Below are positions 1-10,681 of a stretch of DNA of 64,000 nucleotides, one piece after another (within the stretch, counting starts at the first letter, position 1; each line of letters begins with the position of its first letter). Made by a program: the position numbers and the translations under genes. The DNA is from Talinum fruticosum (Eukaryota > Streptophyta > Magnoliopsida > Caryophyllales > Talinaceae), in the NCBI GenBank assembly GCA_021018815.1, contig JAITYX010000034.1, positions 4,154,001 to 4,218,000 on the forward strand, read 5' to 3'. The notes below the pieces were generated by a model. The model ran no database searches. It saw only the letters and a program-made list of their open reading frames with translations, and had not been told where the DNA came from.

Positions 1-289
1 AAAAGAGAAATTTAGCTACTACAAAATAATAAGAACTTATAACCATTTAATAAAAAAAGAAGAATACACTAAATAACAACTTTTTGTTTTCCTGTAATTC
101 GATAAATCGCATGCTTATTTTGCCTAACAATCTATGCTTAATTGTGTATAATTGTGCTTATTTGGCTTACCAATCTATGCTTTTCATAAATTATTGTATG
201 CATTTCATAAGCTTAGAGAATCGATTTAAAAATCTATACATAACAAGTTATCTTAGGTTACGATACGTGCATAAATGTGTGTATAACAA
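1..289. other. Unassigned AT-rich flank left of the gypsy LTR
   Basis: No gene or recognisable repeat is seen here. The sequence is AT-rich with several short near-repeats (for example two copies of caatctatgctt). It lies beyond the apparent end of the minus-strand gypsy LTR at about 290, so it is either the internal part of that element or the DNA it inserted into. The short open frame at 84-293 has no similarity I recognise and runs into the LTR. Confidence 0.4.
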
Positions 290-434
290 GTAGGAACAAC
301 AGTCCTCCGTTCCCCACGCGGGAGGCAGGGCCCGAGCTTCCCCACGAATTCATGGGTTTTGAATTGTTCTTTTTTAATGTTGAAGATGAAAATGATTTTA
401 GGGTTTTGAAATTGAAATTTTAGAAAGTGGGGAT
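290..434 (-). mobile_element. Ty3/gypsy LTR, 3'-terminal fragment (left of CACTA1)
   Basis: Read on the minus strand this stretch continues the LTR that ends at 58450 on the other side of CACTA1. It aligns with the plus-strand relative at about 61500-61637: both contain an aaaccc.aaatcatt run, a Gly/Pro-coding GC-rich patch and end in GTTCCTAC. Joining 434 to 58453 gives one LTR of about 2.0 kb. The exact LTR end near 290 is inferred from the relative, because the terminal CA is mutated here. Confidence 0.65.
432..434. repeat. CACTA1 target-site duplication, left copy (GAT)
   Basis: GAT immediately precedes CACTACTACAAAATTG at 435, and the same GAT follows the right terminus at 58450-58452. 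A 3-bp duplication is what the En/Spm (CACTA) superfamily makes. Confidence 0.85.
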
Positions 435-450
435 CACTACTACAAAATTG
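435..450 (+). repeat. CACTA1 terminal inverted repeat, left
   Basis: CACTACTACAAAATTG, the plant CACTA terminus. It pairs with 58434-58449 with two mismatches (positions 9 and 14). Confidence 0.85.
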
Positions 451-835
451 ATAAGTAGCGATGGAAACGGCAATGGAAAAATGTTAAATAGTGACGAAAT
501 TTCTCGAGTTAGCGATGAAAATAGCGACAAAAATATTCCGTTGCTATTTTCCGCATTGCTAAAATTGAGCGACAAAATGTTGTTAATCAATGATGGAACA
601 GCGACGGAGCAGCATTCCGTAGCTACTCGGTTTAGCAACGGAACATGCTATTCCGTCGTTGAGTTCGATGACGAAATATCACATTTCTTTGTTGAACTCA
701 GCGACGGAAAATCACATTCCATCGCTGAATTCAGCGACGGAATTCTATACTCTATCGCCGATTCAGCGACGGGATATGACGACATCCGTCGCTATATTCG
801 TTACTCGATCCATCGCTGGTTCGTCACTATTTCTC
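451..835. repeat. CACTA1 left subterminal repeat region
   Basis: A roughly 10-bp unit of the form AGCGACGGAA or its complement TTCCGTCGCT recurs many times with variations. Examples are around 452, 490, 525, 600, 640, 700, 735 and 770. The repeats alternate in orientation and can pair with one another. Subterminal arrays of this kind are the binding sites of TNPA-type proteins in characterised CACTA elements. The open frame spanning 427-897 is a by-product of the repeats and codes for nothing recognisable. Confidence 0.75.
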
Positions 836-1271
836 TAGAATTCTGCAATATTTTTTACGTTATTGACACTTTAGTATCTTGTACAATCGACAAATGATAA
901 AAAGCCCTCGAGTATCGAAAATAAGAAATTACTACCCCGAGGAAATGTATAATGTTGTTTAATTGTAAAACATTTCCTTTTATGGGTTATCTATATATAT
1001 ATATATATATATATATATCATAAAACGTAACATTATAATATTATATGATACCTCGAGGCGGTAATTAATTATTTTCGATATCCGATGGGTTTTTTTAATT
1101 TCTCGATAGTATACGGTACTAAAGTAACAAAAATCCATATTTTTCCTGGTTTTTGGCAACGAAGTACAAAAATTGTGAATTGATATACAAATCCAACATT
1201 GACATATGTCACAATGACATTTCACATTTACATACATCACAACCACCATTTCACAAGGTCTTCCTCCAAAC
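836..1271. other. CACTA1 interior, non-coding, up to the insertion point of B
   Basis: AT-rich DNA between the subterminal repeats and the first base of the B LTR. It holds an AT microsatellite at 992-1018 and, on both sides of it, partial inverted similarity (ctcgaggcggtaattaattattttcgat at 1052 and the complementary ctcgagtatcgaaaataagaaattactacc near 908). These form a large imperfect stem across the microsatellite. No coding region is seen. Confidence 0.5.
992..1018. repeat. (TA)n microsatellite
   Basis: About 13 uninterrupted TA dinucleotides. It sits in the loop of an imperfect inverted repeat formed by roughly 903-945 and 1050-1085. Confidence 0.9.
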
Positions 1272-1334
1272 CGAAGACTCGGATCCTAACTCTAAGTCAT
1301 TATGAGTACAACATGAAAGCTCAGGTATAAATCT
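1272..1334 (+). repeat. Element B 5' LTR, first part
   Basis: Aligns with the first 65 bases or so of the solo LTR at 49272 (GAAGACTC, GAGTAC, CAGGTA...). The LTR continues at 12284 after element A. The AATCT at 1330-1334 is duplicated at 12279-12283 by the A insertion. Confidence 0.75.
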
Positions 1335-2928
1335 TGAAGCTTTGCTTGGGGAGAGTCCGAGTCACCCTAGAGGGGGTGAATAGGGTGATGGAGGATTTTC
1401 ATAGAAATTCAAACTCTTTTTGCCAAATACGATATAGAAGTGAGTTCTGAGTCAAAAACGAGTCGGAAAAGTATGGACTCGTAAGTGCTTGCTTAGAGTA
1501 AAGTGGCAAATTAAACAAAGGCTTTGAGATGGTCCGAGTCTAGAATGAACTCGGAAAGTAAACACTTAGAAAGTGCGTGGAAACCCTCCTGGGGCAGAAA
1601 ACCACGGACCGTGCTAATCCAAGCACGAAGTCAAATCCACTATTTTGAGTCCACAAAATACCGTGAACTGAATGAACCTGAGTTGCTCCCTTAGACAACT
1701 CTTTACAAGTTTTCCTAGACTCGAAATTCCCTTATCTCGATCTAGTACTTCCTAGCTGAGGTAACCCTTACAGCTAGGGACAACTAAGCCGAGTTAACCT
1801 TTACAGCTTAGTCAAGGGACCTTACAGAGACAAGTAAGAAAGTGTTTGTAACTAAGTACAAGACCTTACAACTCGTAAAGTAATGAATTACGAGTAGGAG
1901 TTGTAAGTAGAAGATTGAGAATGAATACAAAGACTTTGCTCAAGTTCGTGTATTAATAATATGTTCGGCAATCTTCAAATCTTGTGAGGTGGCTTCTATT
2001 AATAGATGACCAAGTAGAGTAGCCGTCATCTTCATTTGCTCGATCGGGAATTCTTTGTGACCGTTGATGTAAGCTTTCCGAGTCACTCGGAAAGTATCCG
2101 TTGTAATGTGAACGTTGGACAACGGTTTAAACTCTCTTGGAAGTCCCAAAACCACCGGCGGTGTCTTGAAAGATAAGGTGGAAACCACCGTTAAGCTTAG
2201 CGTTCTAGTTTTCCAGATTTGAAAACAGACAGCCTCGACACAATCTTCCGGGACTGGAGCAGAGAAGCTGAAAAGCCATGTCTCGCTGGTGATTTGACAT
2301 TTTGAAGCCAGGTTACTTTTGTACTTTGGAAAGTGTATCCTTGTTTGAATAACCTACAAAAGTAAATCAATTTTGGTTCTCAAAGTATAAAATACTTTGG
2401 TCCAAGATTAGACACAGATAATAAAATAATTATGATAATTAAACAACTAATTATCCGAGTTAGAAACGAAATGGAATTTTCTGAGTTTAATAACCATGTA
2501 GCTTAAAATTCCATCCGATTTAGTCTAAGAGAGGAATCAAGTTCTATGACGATTATCGAGTGATATAACTTGATATAGACTAAGCATGAAACAGACTAAT
2601 AGTACTCGACTATAATAGAACAGAGCTTATAAAAAGAAGTTAGATCCGAGTGAGAAAAGTCAAAATACTAGTCTATTCAACATGCGATAAGTTTGAGTGA
2701 TGAGGGACTCGGAACCGAGTGAGATAAGCATATCCGTTTTCCGAGTCACTCAAGGATAAGCAAGAAATACACGAAGTAAAAGCTATATCACTTAGAGAAG
2801 ATACCATATAGCTCGGAAAAGTTTCTAAGATGCGAGAGAACACGAAGTAAAAGCGATAAGCACGAGATTGTTATACCGATTCCTTCTATACAACTCATAA
2901 AGGAATTGAGCAGGTGTCCGAGTCTTCA
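1335..2928 (-). repeat. Element A 3' LTR
   Basis: Reads TGAAG...CTTCA on the plus strand. The LTR TATA region is present but mutated (TATTAATAG at about 1996, where the sister LTR has TATTTATAG). The boundary at 2928 is set by the polypurine tract directly outside it. Confidence 0.9.
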
Positions 2929-2945
2929 ATCTCCCCCTTTTGATG
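2929..2945 (-). other. Element A polypurine tract
   Basis: On the minus strand AAAAGGGGGAGAT lies immediately before the 3' LTR. This is the plus-strand primer position expected of an LTR retrotransposon. Confidence 0.8.
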
Positions 2946-3340
2946 AAAGGCATTCCATACTTAGACAGAAACTTTGTTAGTTAAAAAGATCCGAGTCCGA
3001 ATAGTTGCGCATGAAGAGAGTTGAGTAAAACATACTTAGTGTATCGGAGCATAAAGTAAAATATGCTTAACAATGAAATAATGTTAACTCGGAAAGATTT
3101 TAAACACGTAAATCATTGAAGAGAAAGCATTAATTCATTGAACTTAAAAAGATTACATAGATTGAGAGGGAAAACTCTCCCTAAACAAGACAACAAGTTT
3201 TTCTGGCTCTATTTCTCCCCCTTGCCTTTCAGAAAAAAAAAAATAATAACAAAAAGAATGGAAGAAAAGAACAATTAGTACAACTTAGATGTCCGGACAA
3301 AAGAAAGAGGTAGAAAACTCTCGTAAAGAAGAAGAATCTA
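2946..3340 (-). other. Element A 3' untranslated region
   Basis: The stretch between the third ORF and the polypurine tract has no open frame of note. It is similar to 21940-22330 of C and, inverted, to 45905-46310 of E, so it is part of the family rather than an insertion. It includes a short A run at 3231-3244. Confidence 0.6.
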
Positions 3341-4988
3341 GCAGACTGTGGAATTGTGACACAGTGGCATGGCGCCTACGAGGGAGAGGGGGATTTCGAG
3401 TGGAAGCGGAGGGGTTGGAGGTACGCCGGCACTAGTAGGATCTTGACGATGTGCTTGAGCGCGGCGGAGGGAGAACCGGTATGATCGTCAAGGGCTCGGC
3501 TCCGAGTGGCTAACCCGGAACGAGTGGATCGAGGGTTCCTCCCGTGAACCTCGGTAGGCTGGAGGGGCTGCTCGCTCGACTCGCTAGTGCAGCTAGGTCT
3601 TCGACCTACCCGGACTCACTGTCTCGAGCCGAGTACTACTATCTCGAGCTTGTGGAGCAGCTCGACCCTCAACAGCTTCCCATCGCTTCTTCTTTGTGTT
3701 CCTCCCCTTACCCGGATGGAGCCGCCTTAGTCGCAGGCTCCTCGGCTCCTCGCTTCTCGCATCTGCAGCCTTCTACTTCTTCATCCCCGCTGTCCGAGGA
3801 GGTCAAACCTAGGCTCGAAGACGCTTCGGACGCGTCCGAGTCACCATGGTCTCGAGCCGCCTTGGACCTTCTCTCTCGGAGGAGCTCGACCAGCTCCTTC
3901 TGCCGCTTCACCAGCTCCCTCATCTCAAGAATTAGAGACTGCTGCTCTCGGATTTGGGATTGGGCGGTCTTTTGGTTGATATTCATATTTTGGAGGACAA
4001 GTTTGAAAGATCGGAGCGTGTCCTGGAAAACAGAGAACACAGAGCTGATTTTGTCCATAAAAACGGGGACAAAATAGCAGAGAGAGATTTGGAGCCATCT
4101 CGAGGTTGAGGCACCAACAGGTGGAGAGGGGAGAGAGAGGGGTTGATTTCTAAGTCCGAGGCGGAGAAGGAGGCCTCGGCTCGAGTTATGTACCCGGACA
4201 CCGTGTTCGGTTTCCGGTATCCGTACCCTGAAGTTCCTTTTGCCGACAACAACAGCAGCCTCGGACACGGCGTTTGGGTCGGAGGGGAGAGGAACTTGGA
4301 ATTGTTTGAAGACAAGGGTGAGAAGAGCACCGAAAGGAAGGGAGGTGTTCTTCTTGGTTTGAAGTTGAGGTGGCACGACTGCCATTTGCTCAATTATGGA
4401 GGGGAAGAGGTCTATTTCGTAGCCCTCAAGAATGTCAAAAAGAGCTTTGAAGTGCTTGGAGTTGGGGTTCTCTTTGCTAGAATGCTGAGAGAAAAAGGTT
4501 CTCATCAGCAGAAAGCACGAAGGCGTGCTTCGACTTCAACCGAGTCACCGAAAAGTTTTTCCGTGACTCAGGAAATTCTTTCGCGTACTTTTCAAAGAAG
4601 TCGTCGGCGACTTCGAGTGAAAGGAATGGGGTTGTTATTCAAGAAGAGAAAGGAGACCTTGAACAGGCGGTGGAGGAGAAATGTGTTTATGCGAACAGGT
4701 AATGTTCCGAACCCCGGAGGTTAGAACATTTTCGGTGGAGGTAAGGTGAGTGTAGAACTCAAAACGAGTTCGGGATAGATGAACTCGCTGAAACAAAGAA
4801 AATTGTATGCCCCGTAGTTTGTATGTGAGCCAACCAAGAAAATTTGGTTGTAGGAAAGAATTTGTCGTCCAGCAGCAAGATGCTCGGGTGACAATGGGTT
4901 TGGAGGGGTTGAGCTTTCGGAGTTTTGGTGCGAGGCTTTTTGGAGGAAGAGGAGACCGAAAATCATAATGGTTACCTCTCTTAGGCAT
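3340..4988 (-). pseudogene. Element A third ORF (env-like position), broken
   Basis: A start at 4988 gives MPKRGN, shared with C (23964) and E (44247). The N-terminal part resembles the domain called 'putative plant transposon protein', with an FYTHLT-type and a later FFSQHSSKEN / LPFGALLTLVFK region. A charged coiled coil (minus strand, about 4000-3860, rich in REQQ, EMRELVK and ELLRERR) and an acidic Ser-rich tail follow. Frame changes occur near 4640, 4500 and 3700. The function is unknown. The position after pol is that of the envelope-like ORF in SIRE-type copia elements, but I see no signal peptide or clear membrane helix. Long plus-strand frames over the same stretch (3544-4077, 4143-4724) are antisense shadows. 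Confidence 0.6.
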
Positions 4989-5221
4989 TTTGAGAAGAGG
5001 AAGGAAAGATGAAACTTTTGAGTAAGAAAAGAGAGGAAGAGGTAGATGAGAAGAAACGAAAAGAGTAGAAGAAACAGATGAGAGCAATCGAAACTTACTT
5101 GAGATGGCCTTTACGATGCTTGAAGAGCTTCAAAGACCACTGTTTACGTAGAAATCTTCCGCGAAAAGTTTTGTTTGAGAGAGATGGAATGTAGAATACC
5201 AAGACGAAGATGAATAGACGC

Positions 5222-5230
5222 TATTTATAG
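5222..5230 (-). promoter_or_regulatory. Putative internal TATA box upstream of the third ORF (A)
   Basis: On the minus strand CTATAAATAG is followed by CGTCTATTCATCTTCG and, 234 bp on, by the start codon at 4988. The same arrangement occurs in C, D and E, in a stretch outside the LTRs. A donor-like CAAGTAAGTT lies in the leader at about 5097. This suggests a promoter for a separate mRNA of the third ORF; transcription is not shown by the sequence. Confidence 0.5.
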
Positions 5231-5621
5231 AAAAATACATGCCCGTCAACTATCCGTTAAGTATAACTCCGTTCTAACTCGGCTTGTCCATCAGCCATCG
5301 TAGACCGGTGTGACGGTTCTCTTCTCAACGGTGAAGATTTCAGCGATTAGAGATCTACGGCTAACGTCCGATCACAGTGCTCGAGAGAGAGAGAGAAAAG
5401 GATTTTGAAAATACGTTCCGAAACTCTCCACTACTCTAGAGATGGTTTCAGGAAATTTAAAGTCCAAGTTTTTCTCTACGTTTGAGTATGACTCAGAATG
5501 GTTTCGAGTGACTCAGAAACAGGAAATAACTACTAACCCAAGTATCACTCGAATCAACCGAGCTAATGGTTATTAAAAGTTAAAACACATAGCACGTAAT
5601 TACGAAAATAAATCACACAGC

Positions 5622-8600
5622 TTATGCATTTAACATACCAAGCTCATTCCAAATGAAACAAAATTGATTTTCACCAAGAGGCTTAGTAAAGATATCAGCT
5701 AATTGAAGATTATTAGGAATGAACTCAAGTTTAATATCACCTTTTTCGAGTGGTCTCGTAGGAAGTGATATCTCGACCTCGATATGCTTTGTCTTCGAGT
5801 GCTCGGATCTGGATTCTTGGTGATGCTGATTGCACTCGATTGTCACACTTGATTGGAACCGATTTTAAGGCCAGTCCAAGATCTTTCAAGTGTTGCTTTA
5901 TCCATAGAATCTGAGTGCAACAGGCTCCATCCGCAATATACTCAGCTTCAGCAGTTGATAGAGCTACCGAGTTCCGCTTCTTTGAGTGCCAAGATATTAG
6001 GGATTGACCTAGAAATTGGCAAGCTCCGAAGTGCTCTTTCGATCAACTTTGTATCCAGTGTAGTCTGCATCCGAGTATCCAAGTGAGAGTCGGTTCCGAG
6101 TGTCCGGAATACCATAGACCTAAATTCCGAGTGCCTGTAAGATATCTCGAATATTCTCTTCACCGCAGTGAGATGTGATTCTTTTGGATTAGCTTGAAAT
6201 CTTGCGCATAAGCAAACACTCGAACATTATATCAGGTCGGCTGGAAGTAAGATATAGCAAAGATCCAATCATACCTCGATAGAGTTTCGATCTATTGCTT
6301 TACCTTTCTCGTTTGAGTCAAGTTTTATGCTCGCTGTTCATGGGTGTAGATGCGTGCTTTGCATCTTGAAGTTTATATTTCTTTAGCAGTTCCTTGGTAT
6401 ACTTTGATTGATGGACGTAGATCCCATCCTTTTCTTGTTTGATTCGTAAACCAAGGAAGAAATTGAGTTCTCCCATCATACTCATTTGGAATTCTTGACT
6501 CATCAACTCAAAAATTCTCAGCACGTAAATTCATTAGTAGCAACCGAAGATAATATCATCAACATGGATTTGAACAATAAGGAAATCTTTCCCCTTGGTC
6601 TTTATGAAGAGAGTCTTGTCAATCTGACCTCTTTTGAAATCATTTTGAACTAAGAAATTACTCGATCTTTCATACCAAGCTCGCGGAGCTTGTTTAAGAC
6701 CATGCAGAGCCTTTTGAAGTTTGAAAACATGATTTGGAAATTCTGAGTTTTCAAAACCAGGAGGCTCGCTCGACATAGACTTCTTCTTCAATAAAGCCAT
6801 TGAGAAAAGCACACTTAACATCCATTTGGTATAATTTAATATGCATGCTGGATGCAAATGCCAACAAGTATTCTAATAGCTTCGATTCTCGCGACAGGTG
6901 CAAAGGTTTCCCCATAATCAATTCCTTCTTCGTGATTGTAACCTTGAGCCACAAGTCTAGCCTTATTTCTGACTACCACTCCACCCTCATCCAGTTCGTT
7001 TTTGAAAACCCATTTGGTTCCTATGACTGGGTGGTCGAAGGTCGGTTGGTCGGAGACCAAACTTGATTTCTTTCAAATTGATTGAGTTCCTCTTGCATGG
7101 CCTCTACCCATTCAGGTTTATTAAGGGCCTCTAGTGCATTTTTGGGTTCAGTTAATGAAATGAATGCATTGAATGCACATAGATTTTGAAGAGAGGAACG
7201 AGTTCTTACCCCACTCGTTGATATCGAAATTATGTTTTCTTGGGGATGAATAGAAGTAAATTTGAATGCTTTACCAGTTCTTTGATTCACGAGGTTTATG
7301 AGCTGAGCTACTTGATCTTCGGAGGCTTGTTCCGAGCGATCTTCTCCATTGACTTGTTCGTTCGAGCGAGCTCTTGAGTTGCCTTATTCCGAGTTACCTC
7401 GTTCTAAGTGACTTCATTCCGAGTGGGTTGAGTCGAGTCTTGGTAGGCTCGTCTTTGTCATCATTTCTACCGAGCTTTAATTCCGAGTATGAAGACTCAC
7501 TAGGTTTCTCCTGTTCAAGCTCATCAAACACAACGTGGATGCTCTCTTCCACTTTGTTAGTTCTCTTATTGAAAATACGATAAGCTTTGCTCGTGAAAAG
7601 AACAACCTAGAGAAATACCTTCATCCGACCGAGTATCAAACTTAGTCAGTGATCCTTACCATTGTTGTGAACGTAGCACTTACATCCGAATGGTCTCGAA
7701 ATAGGAAATATTTGGCTTCTTCCCTTTGTAGAGCTGATAAGGAGTTTTCTTCGAATGGGTCCGATGAGGCATCTATTCGGAGTATAGTTGGTCTGTGTTG
7801 ATCGCCTCATCCTGCAAATAGTAAGGCAAGTTGTGCTCAATCATCATTGTCCTTGCTATTTCTTCAAGGGTTTTGTTCTTTCTCTCCACTACTCCATTTT
7901 GTTGAGGAGTCCTTGGTGCTGAGAAGTTATGAGAGATGTCATTTTTGTCACAAAGCTCCGAGAATTCCGAGTAGTCGAACTCCCTTCCATGGTCGGCTTG
8001 AATTCTCTAGATCCGAGTCCGAGACTCAACTTGGATTTTTCTACTGAGCTTGCTGAACTCCTTGAATGCTTCATTCTTGTGCTTAAGAAAAACACCCAGG
8101 TAAATCGTGAATAATCATCAATAATAACAAATATATATGATTGACCTCCGAAGCTCTTAATAGAGATTTCACCACATAAGTCCATATGCAGTAGCTCAAT
8201 CACTTTGGATGTGGAAACTGTCTTCCGAGATTTGAATGAAGATCCGACTTGTTTCCCTCGGTTCATGCTTCACATACTTTATCTTTCTCAAAAACACAGC
8301 TTAGGTAAACCCCTAACCGCACCATGAGATGCCAGACTTTTGATACTATGCATGCTAGTATGGCCTAATCTACGATGCCAAGATCATAAATCATCATGAA
8401 GAGATGCTTTTAAGCACGACATATTCGACTAGGATCGAAAGAGGAATGATATAGGTGTTACCCGATCTCTTACCCGAAAGCTTGATCTCTTTGGTAGTGA
8501 CATCGAAATGTAGCAGTTGGTCCGAGTGAATCTTACCTCTTGACCTTTATCATATAGTTGACGAGATGCTTGAGCAGATTGTACTTTAAACCTTTGACAA

Positions 8601-8870
8601 GGTAGACTGGGCTGACCAGATTTCTTCCTTTTTCAATCTTGCCTATCCTAACTATCTTGCCTTTGCTATCATCTCCAAATGTGACCTTTCCTCCTTTATG
8701 GTTTTCCAACTCGTAAAAGAGTCCCGCATCTCCCGACATGTGGCGGGAACATCCACCGTCAAGGTACCAGTGTCCTTTGCTCTCTTTTGAGTGACCTGCA
8801 AAACAGAGAGAATCTAACCCTTCTCACTTCCTCGTAATGAACCCAAGTAACATTTTTTACCGTGGTCCTT
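5622..8870 (-). pseudogene. Element A pol polyprotein (PR-IN-RT-RNase H), frameshifted
   Basis: Domains run in copia order on the minus strand. The protease motif is at about 8760 (WYLDGGCSRHMSGD, so the catalytic DSG reads DGG). The zinc-binding pre-integrase region is at 8400-8250 and the integrase core at 8250-7560, with HMDLCGE, IIDDYSRFTW and a short PQQNG remnant. RT is at about 7190-6320 with TKWVFKN, LYQMDVKCAFLNG, QAPRAWYE and HVDDIIFG. RNase H ends in the conserved FTKPLGENQF and GMLNA before a stop at 5622. The frame changes at least eight times, so no polyprotein can be made. Integrase before RT identifies Ty1/copia. Confidence 0.85.
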
Positions 8871-8999
8871 TTCCGAGGAAGAAGGTTTTTCGGAACGCAG
8901 ATTTGAATGACTTTGGGTTTTGTCCGATTCTGAGTCTTCCTTGCGAGAACCGAGTCCGTGTCTCTTTCTTTTTGAAAACCTTTCCTTTTGAAACAGGAG

Positions 9000-10622
9000 A
9001 AAATGGTTTCTTTTTTAAAACAGCTTCGGGCTTAGTCCTCCCTTCATTTTTGTGAATGGGACCATGCTCAGCTTTCCCGAACTTCACAATTCGGAATCTT
9101 TTTAAACAGCTTCCGAGTAGGAATTGGATTCCTCCTCTTTGTTGAAACCAAGACCTTCTTTTCTGAAGGAGACACATTGTGATCCTAAGAGCATGTTAAG
9201 GTTTTTCTGTCCTTGAGTAAACTTTAAAACCAGATCTTGAGACACAATGAGCTTCGCTTAAGTTGCTCATTTTCTTTTCCGAGTAACTCGGACTCGGCCT
9301 CATTAGATTGAGCACTAGTCTCGATTTCTCCGAGTGTGAGTCTCAGCTTTTCCAATTCATTTTTCAAAGACTTGCTCTCGAAGAAATTGACTCAAGTTGT
9401 TCTTTGACTTGAGAAGAATCAGAATTGGACTTTTCTTCCAAAGTAAAAATGTACTTAGCTAAATCGACTTTGGAGAATTTGAGGAAATAATCAATTACCT
9501 CTTGAGGATTAGTTTCCTCATTGTCTCGAGTCCGAGTCCGACTCTCTTTGAGCTTCCGAGTCAGAGATTGCCATCGGACACTTCGAGTCGTCCGAGTCCT
9601 CGTCATATTCTCGATGAGTCCTCATCGCTCCATGTTGCCATCATGACCTTCTTCTTCTTCTCTGTCCCTTTTTCTTTTCGAACAATCTTTGACTATATGG
9701 TCTTTGTCGCCACACTCAAAACATACGTAATTCTTAGATAAAGATAACTTTGAGGGTGAAGAGTACTTACCTTTTCTCGTCCCTCTTGTCTTTCTTGTAG
9801 AATTCTTCCTTTGGCCTTTTATCCCATCTTTTGTGCTTCATTATTCTCTTGAAGCCTCTTGCAATGAGTGCCATGAGATCGTCCTCTCGAGTCAAAAGAG
9901 CTTAGATTTGCTTCTTTGGATTCCGAGGCTTTCAGTGCTATGTTCCTTTTAGTACGCCTTCAACATCCTCCTCTTCTAGATGGATTTCATGAGTGAGAAG
10001 CTTCCCGATGAGCTCATCTAGCTTTAAGAGTGAGAGGTTCCGAGCCTCCTCAATGGCAGTCACCTTGGGACCCCATCTTCTCTTGGGTAGACTTCGAGTA
10101 TCTTTCTCGCACATTTCCTCGTGAGAAATCTGCTTACCCAGTGATTTGAGATTGTTGGTAATCTCAAGAAATCGAATAAACATCCGAGTGATGTTTTCTT
10201 CCGGCTCCATCTTAAATAGCTCGTATTTATGAAGATACTTGCTGATCTTTGCTTGTCCGACCTGGCTAGTCCCTTCGTAAGTGTTGACAAGTGTGTCCCA
10301 CACTTCTTTTGTTGAGTCGCAGCAGACACCCGATTGTATTCTTCGAGCTAATGGCGCACATCGAATGTTCATTGCCTTGAAGTTCTTCCCGAACTTCTCG
10401 CTCGCCAGAGTAAATTCCGCCTTTGTCTTGGGAATGATTCTGAATTCCTCTGTCTTCATTGGAATGTAGTTTCCTTGTCGTATGATTTCCCATACATCTT
10501 CATCATGATCCATGAGGAAACATTCCATAAGTTTCTTCCAAGTGCTCGAAGTTTGATCCTTTGAATTTTGGTGGTCTGCTGGAAGATCTTCCTTCGTCGA
10601 ACTCTCCGTTGTTCCGAGCCAT
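9000..10622 (-). pseudogene. Element A gag, broken
   Basis: The ATG at 10622 (MARNNGEFDEGRS) lies 47 bp inside the primer site. The longest open piece (10528-9938) is a copia gag of the UBN2 type (MECFLMDHDEDVWEII, EVWDTLVNTYEG, LHKYELFKMEPEENI). A CX2CX4HX4C zinc knuckle at 9723-9682 reads CFECGDKDHIVKDC. A Lys-rich linker (9177-8857) leads to the protease. Several frame changes separate these parts. The protein would form the particle and bind RNA. Confidence 0.8.
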
Positions 10623-10667
10623 TTGATCTTTAGGCCTTTGGATGGTTAGATCCTTTCTAAAAGGCTA

Positions 10668-10679
10668 GGCTCGATACCA
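10668..10679 (-). other. Element A primer-binding site
   Basis: Two bases inside the 5' LTR the minus strand reads TGGTATCGAGCC. The plant initiator-methionine tRNA complement is TGGTATCAGAGCC, so one A is missing. The same shortened form is found at 13704 and 36967, and complemented near 27406 and, with an extra change, near 53045. Confidence 0.75.
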
Positions 10680-10681
10680 AT

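Noticed and set aside
451..835. CRISPR-like regularly spaced repeats
   Set aside because: Repeats are short, alternate in strand, vary in spacing and lie next to a CACTA terminus; they are transposon subterminal repeats in a plant genome.
427..897. 156-codon open frame at the left CACTA1 end
   Set aside because: It is composed of subterminal repeat units read through in one frame and starts eight bases before the transposon terminus; no protein similarity.
3544..4724. Plus-strand open frames of 177 and 193 codons
   Set aside because: Antisense to the third ORF of element A, whose GC-richer sequence leaves the opposite strand open; equivalent shadows occur in C and E.
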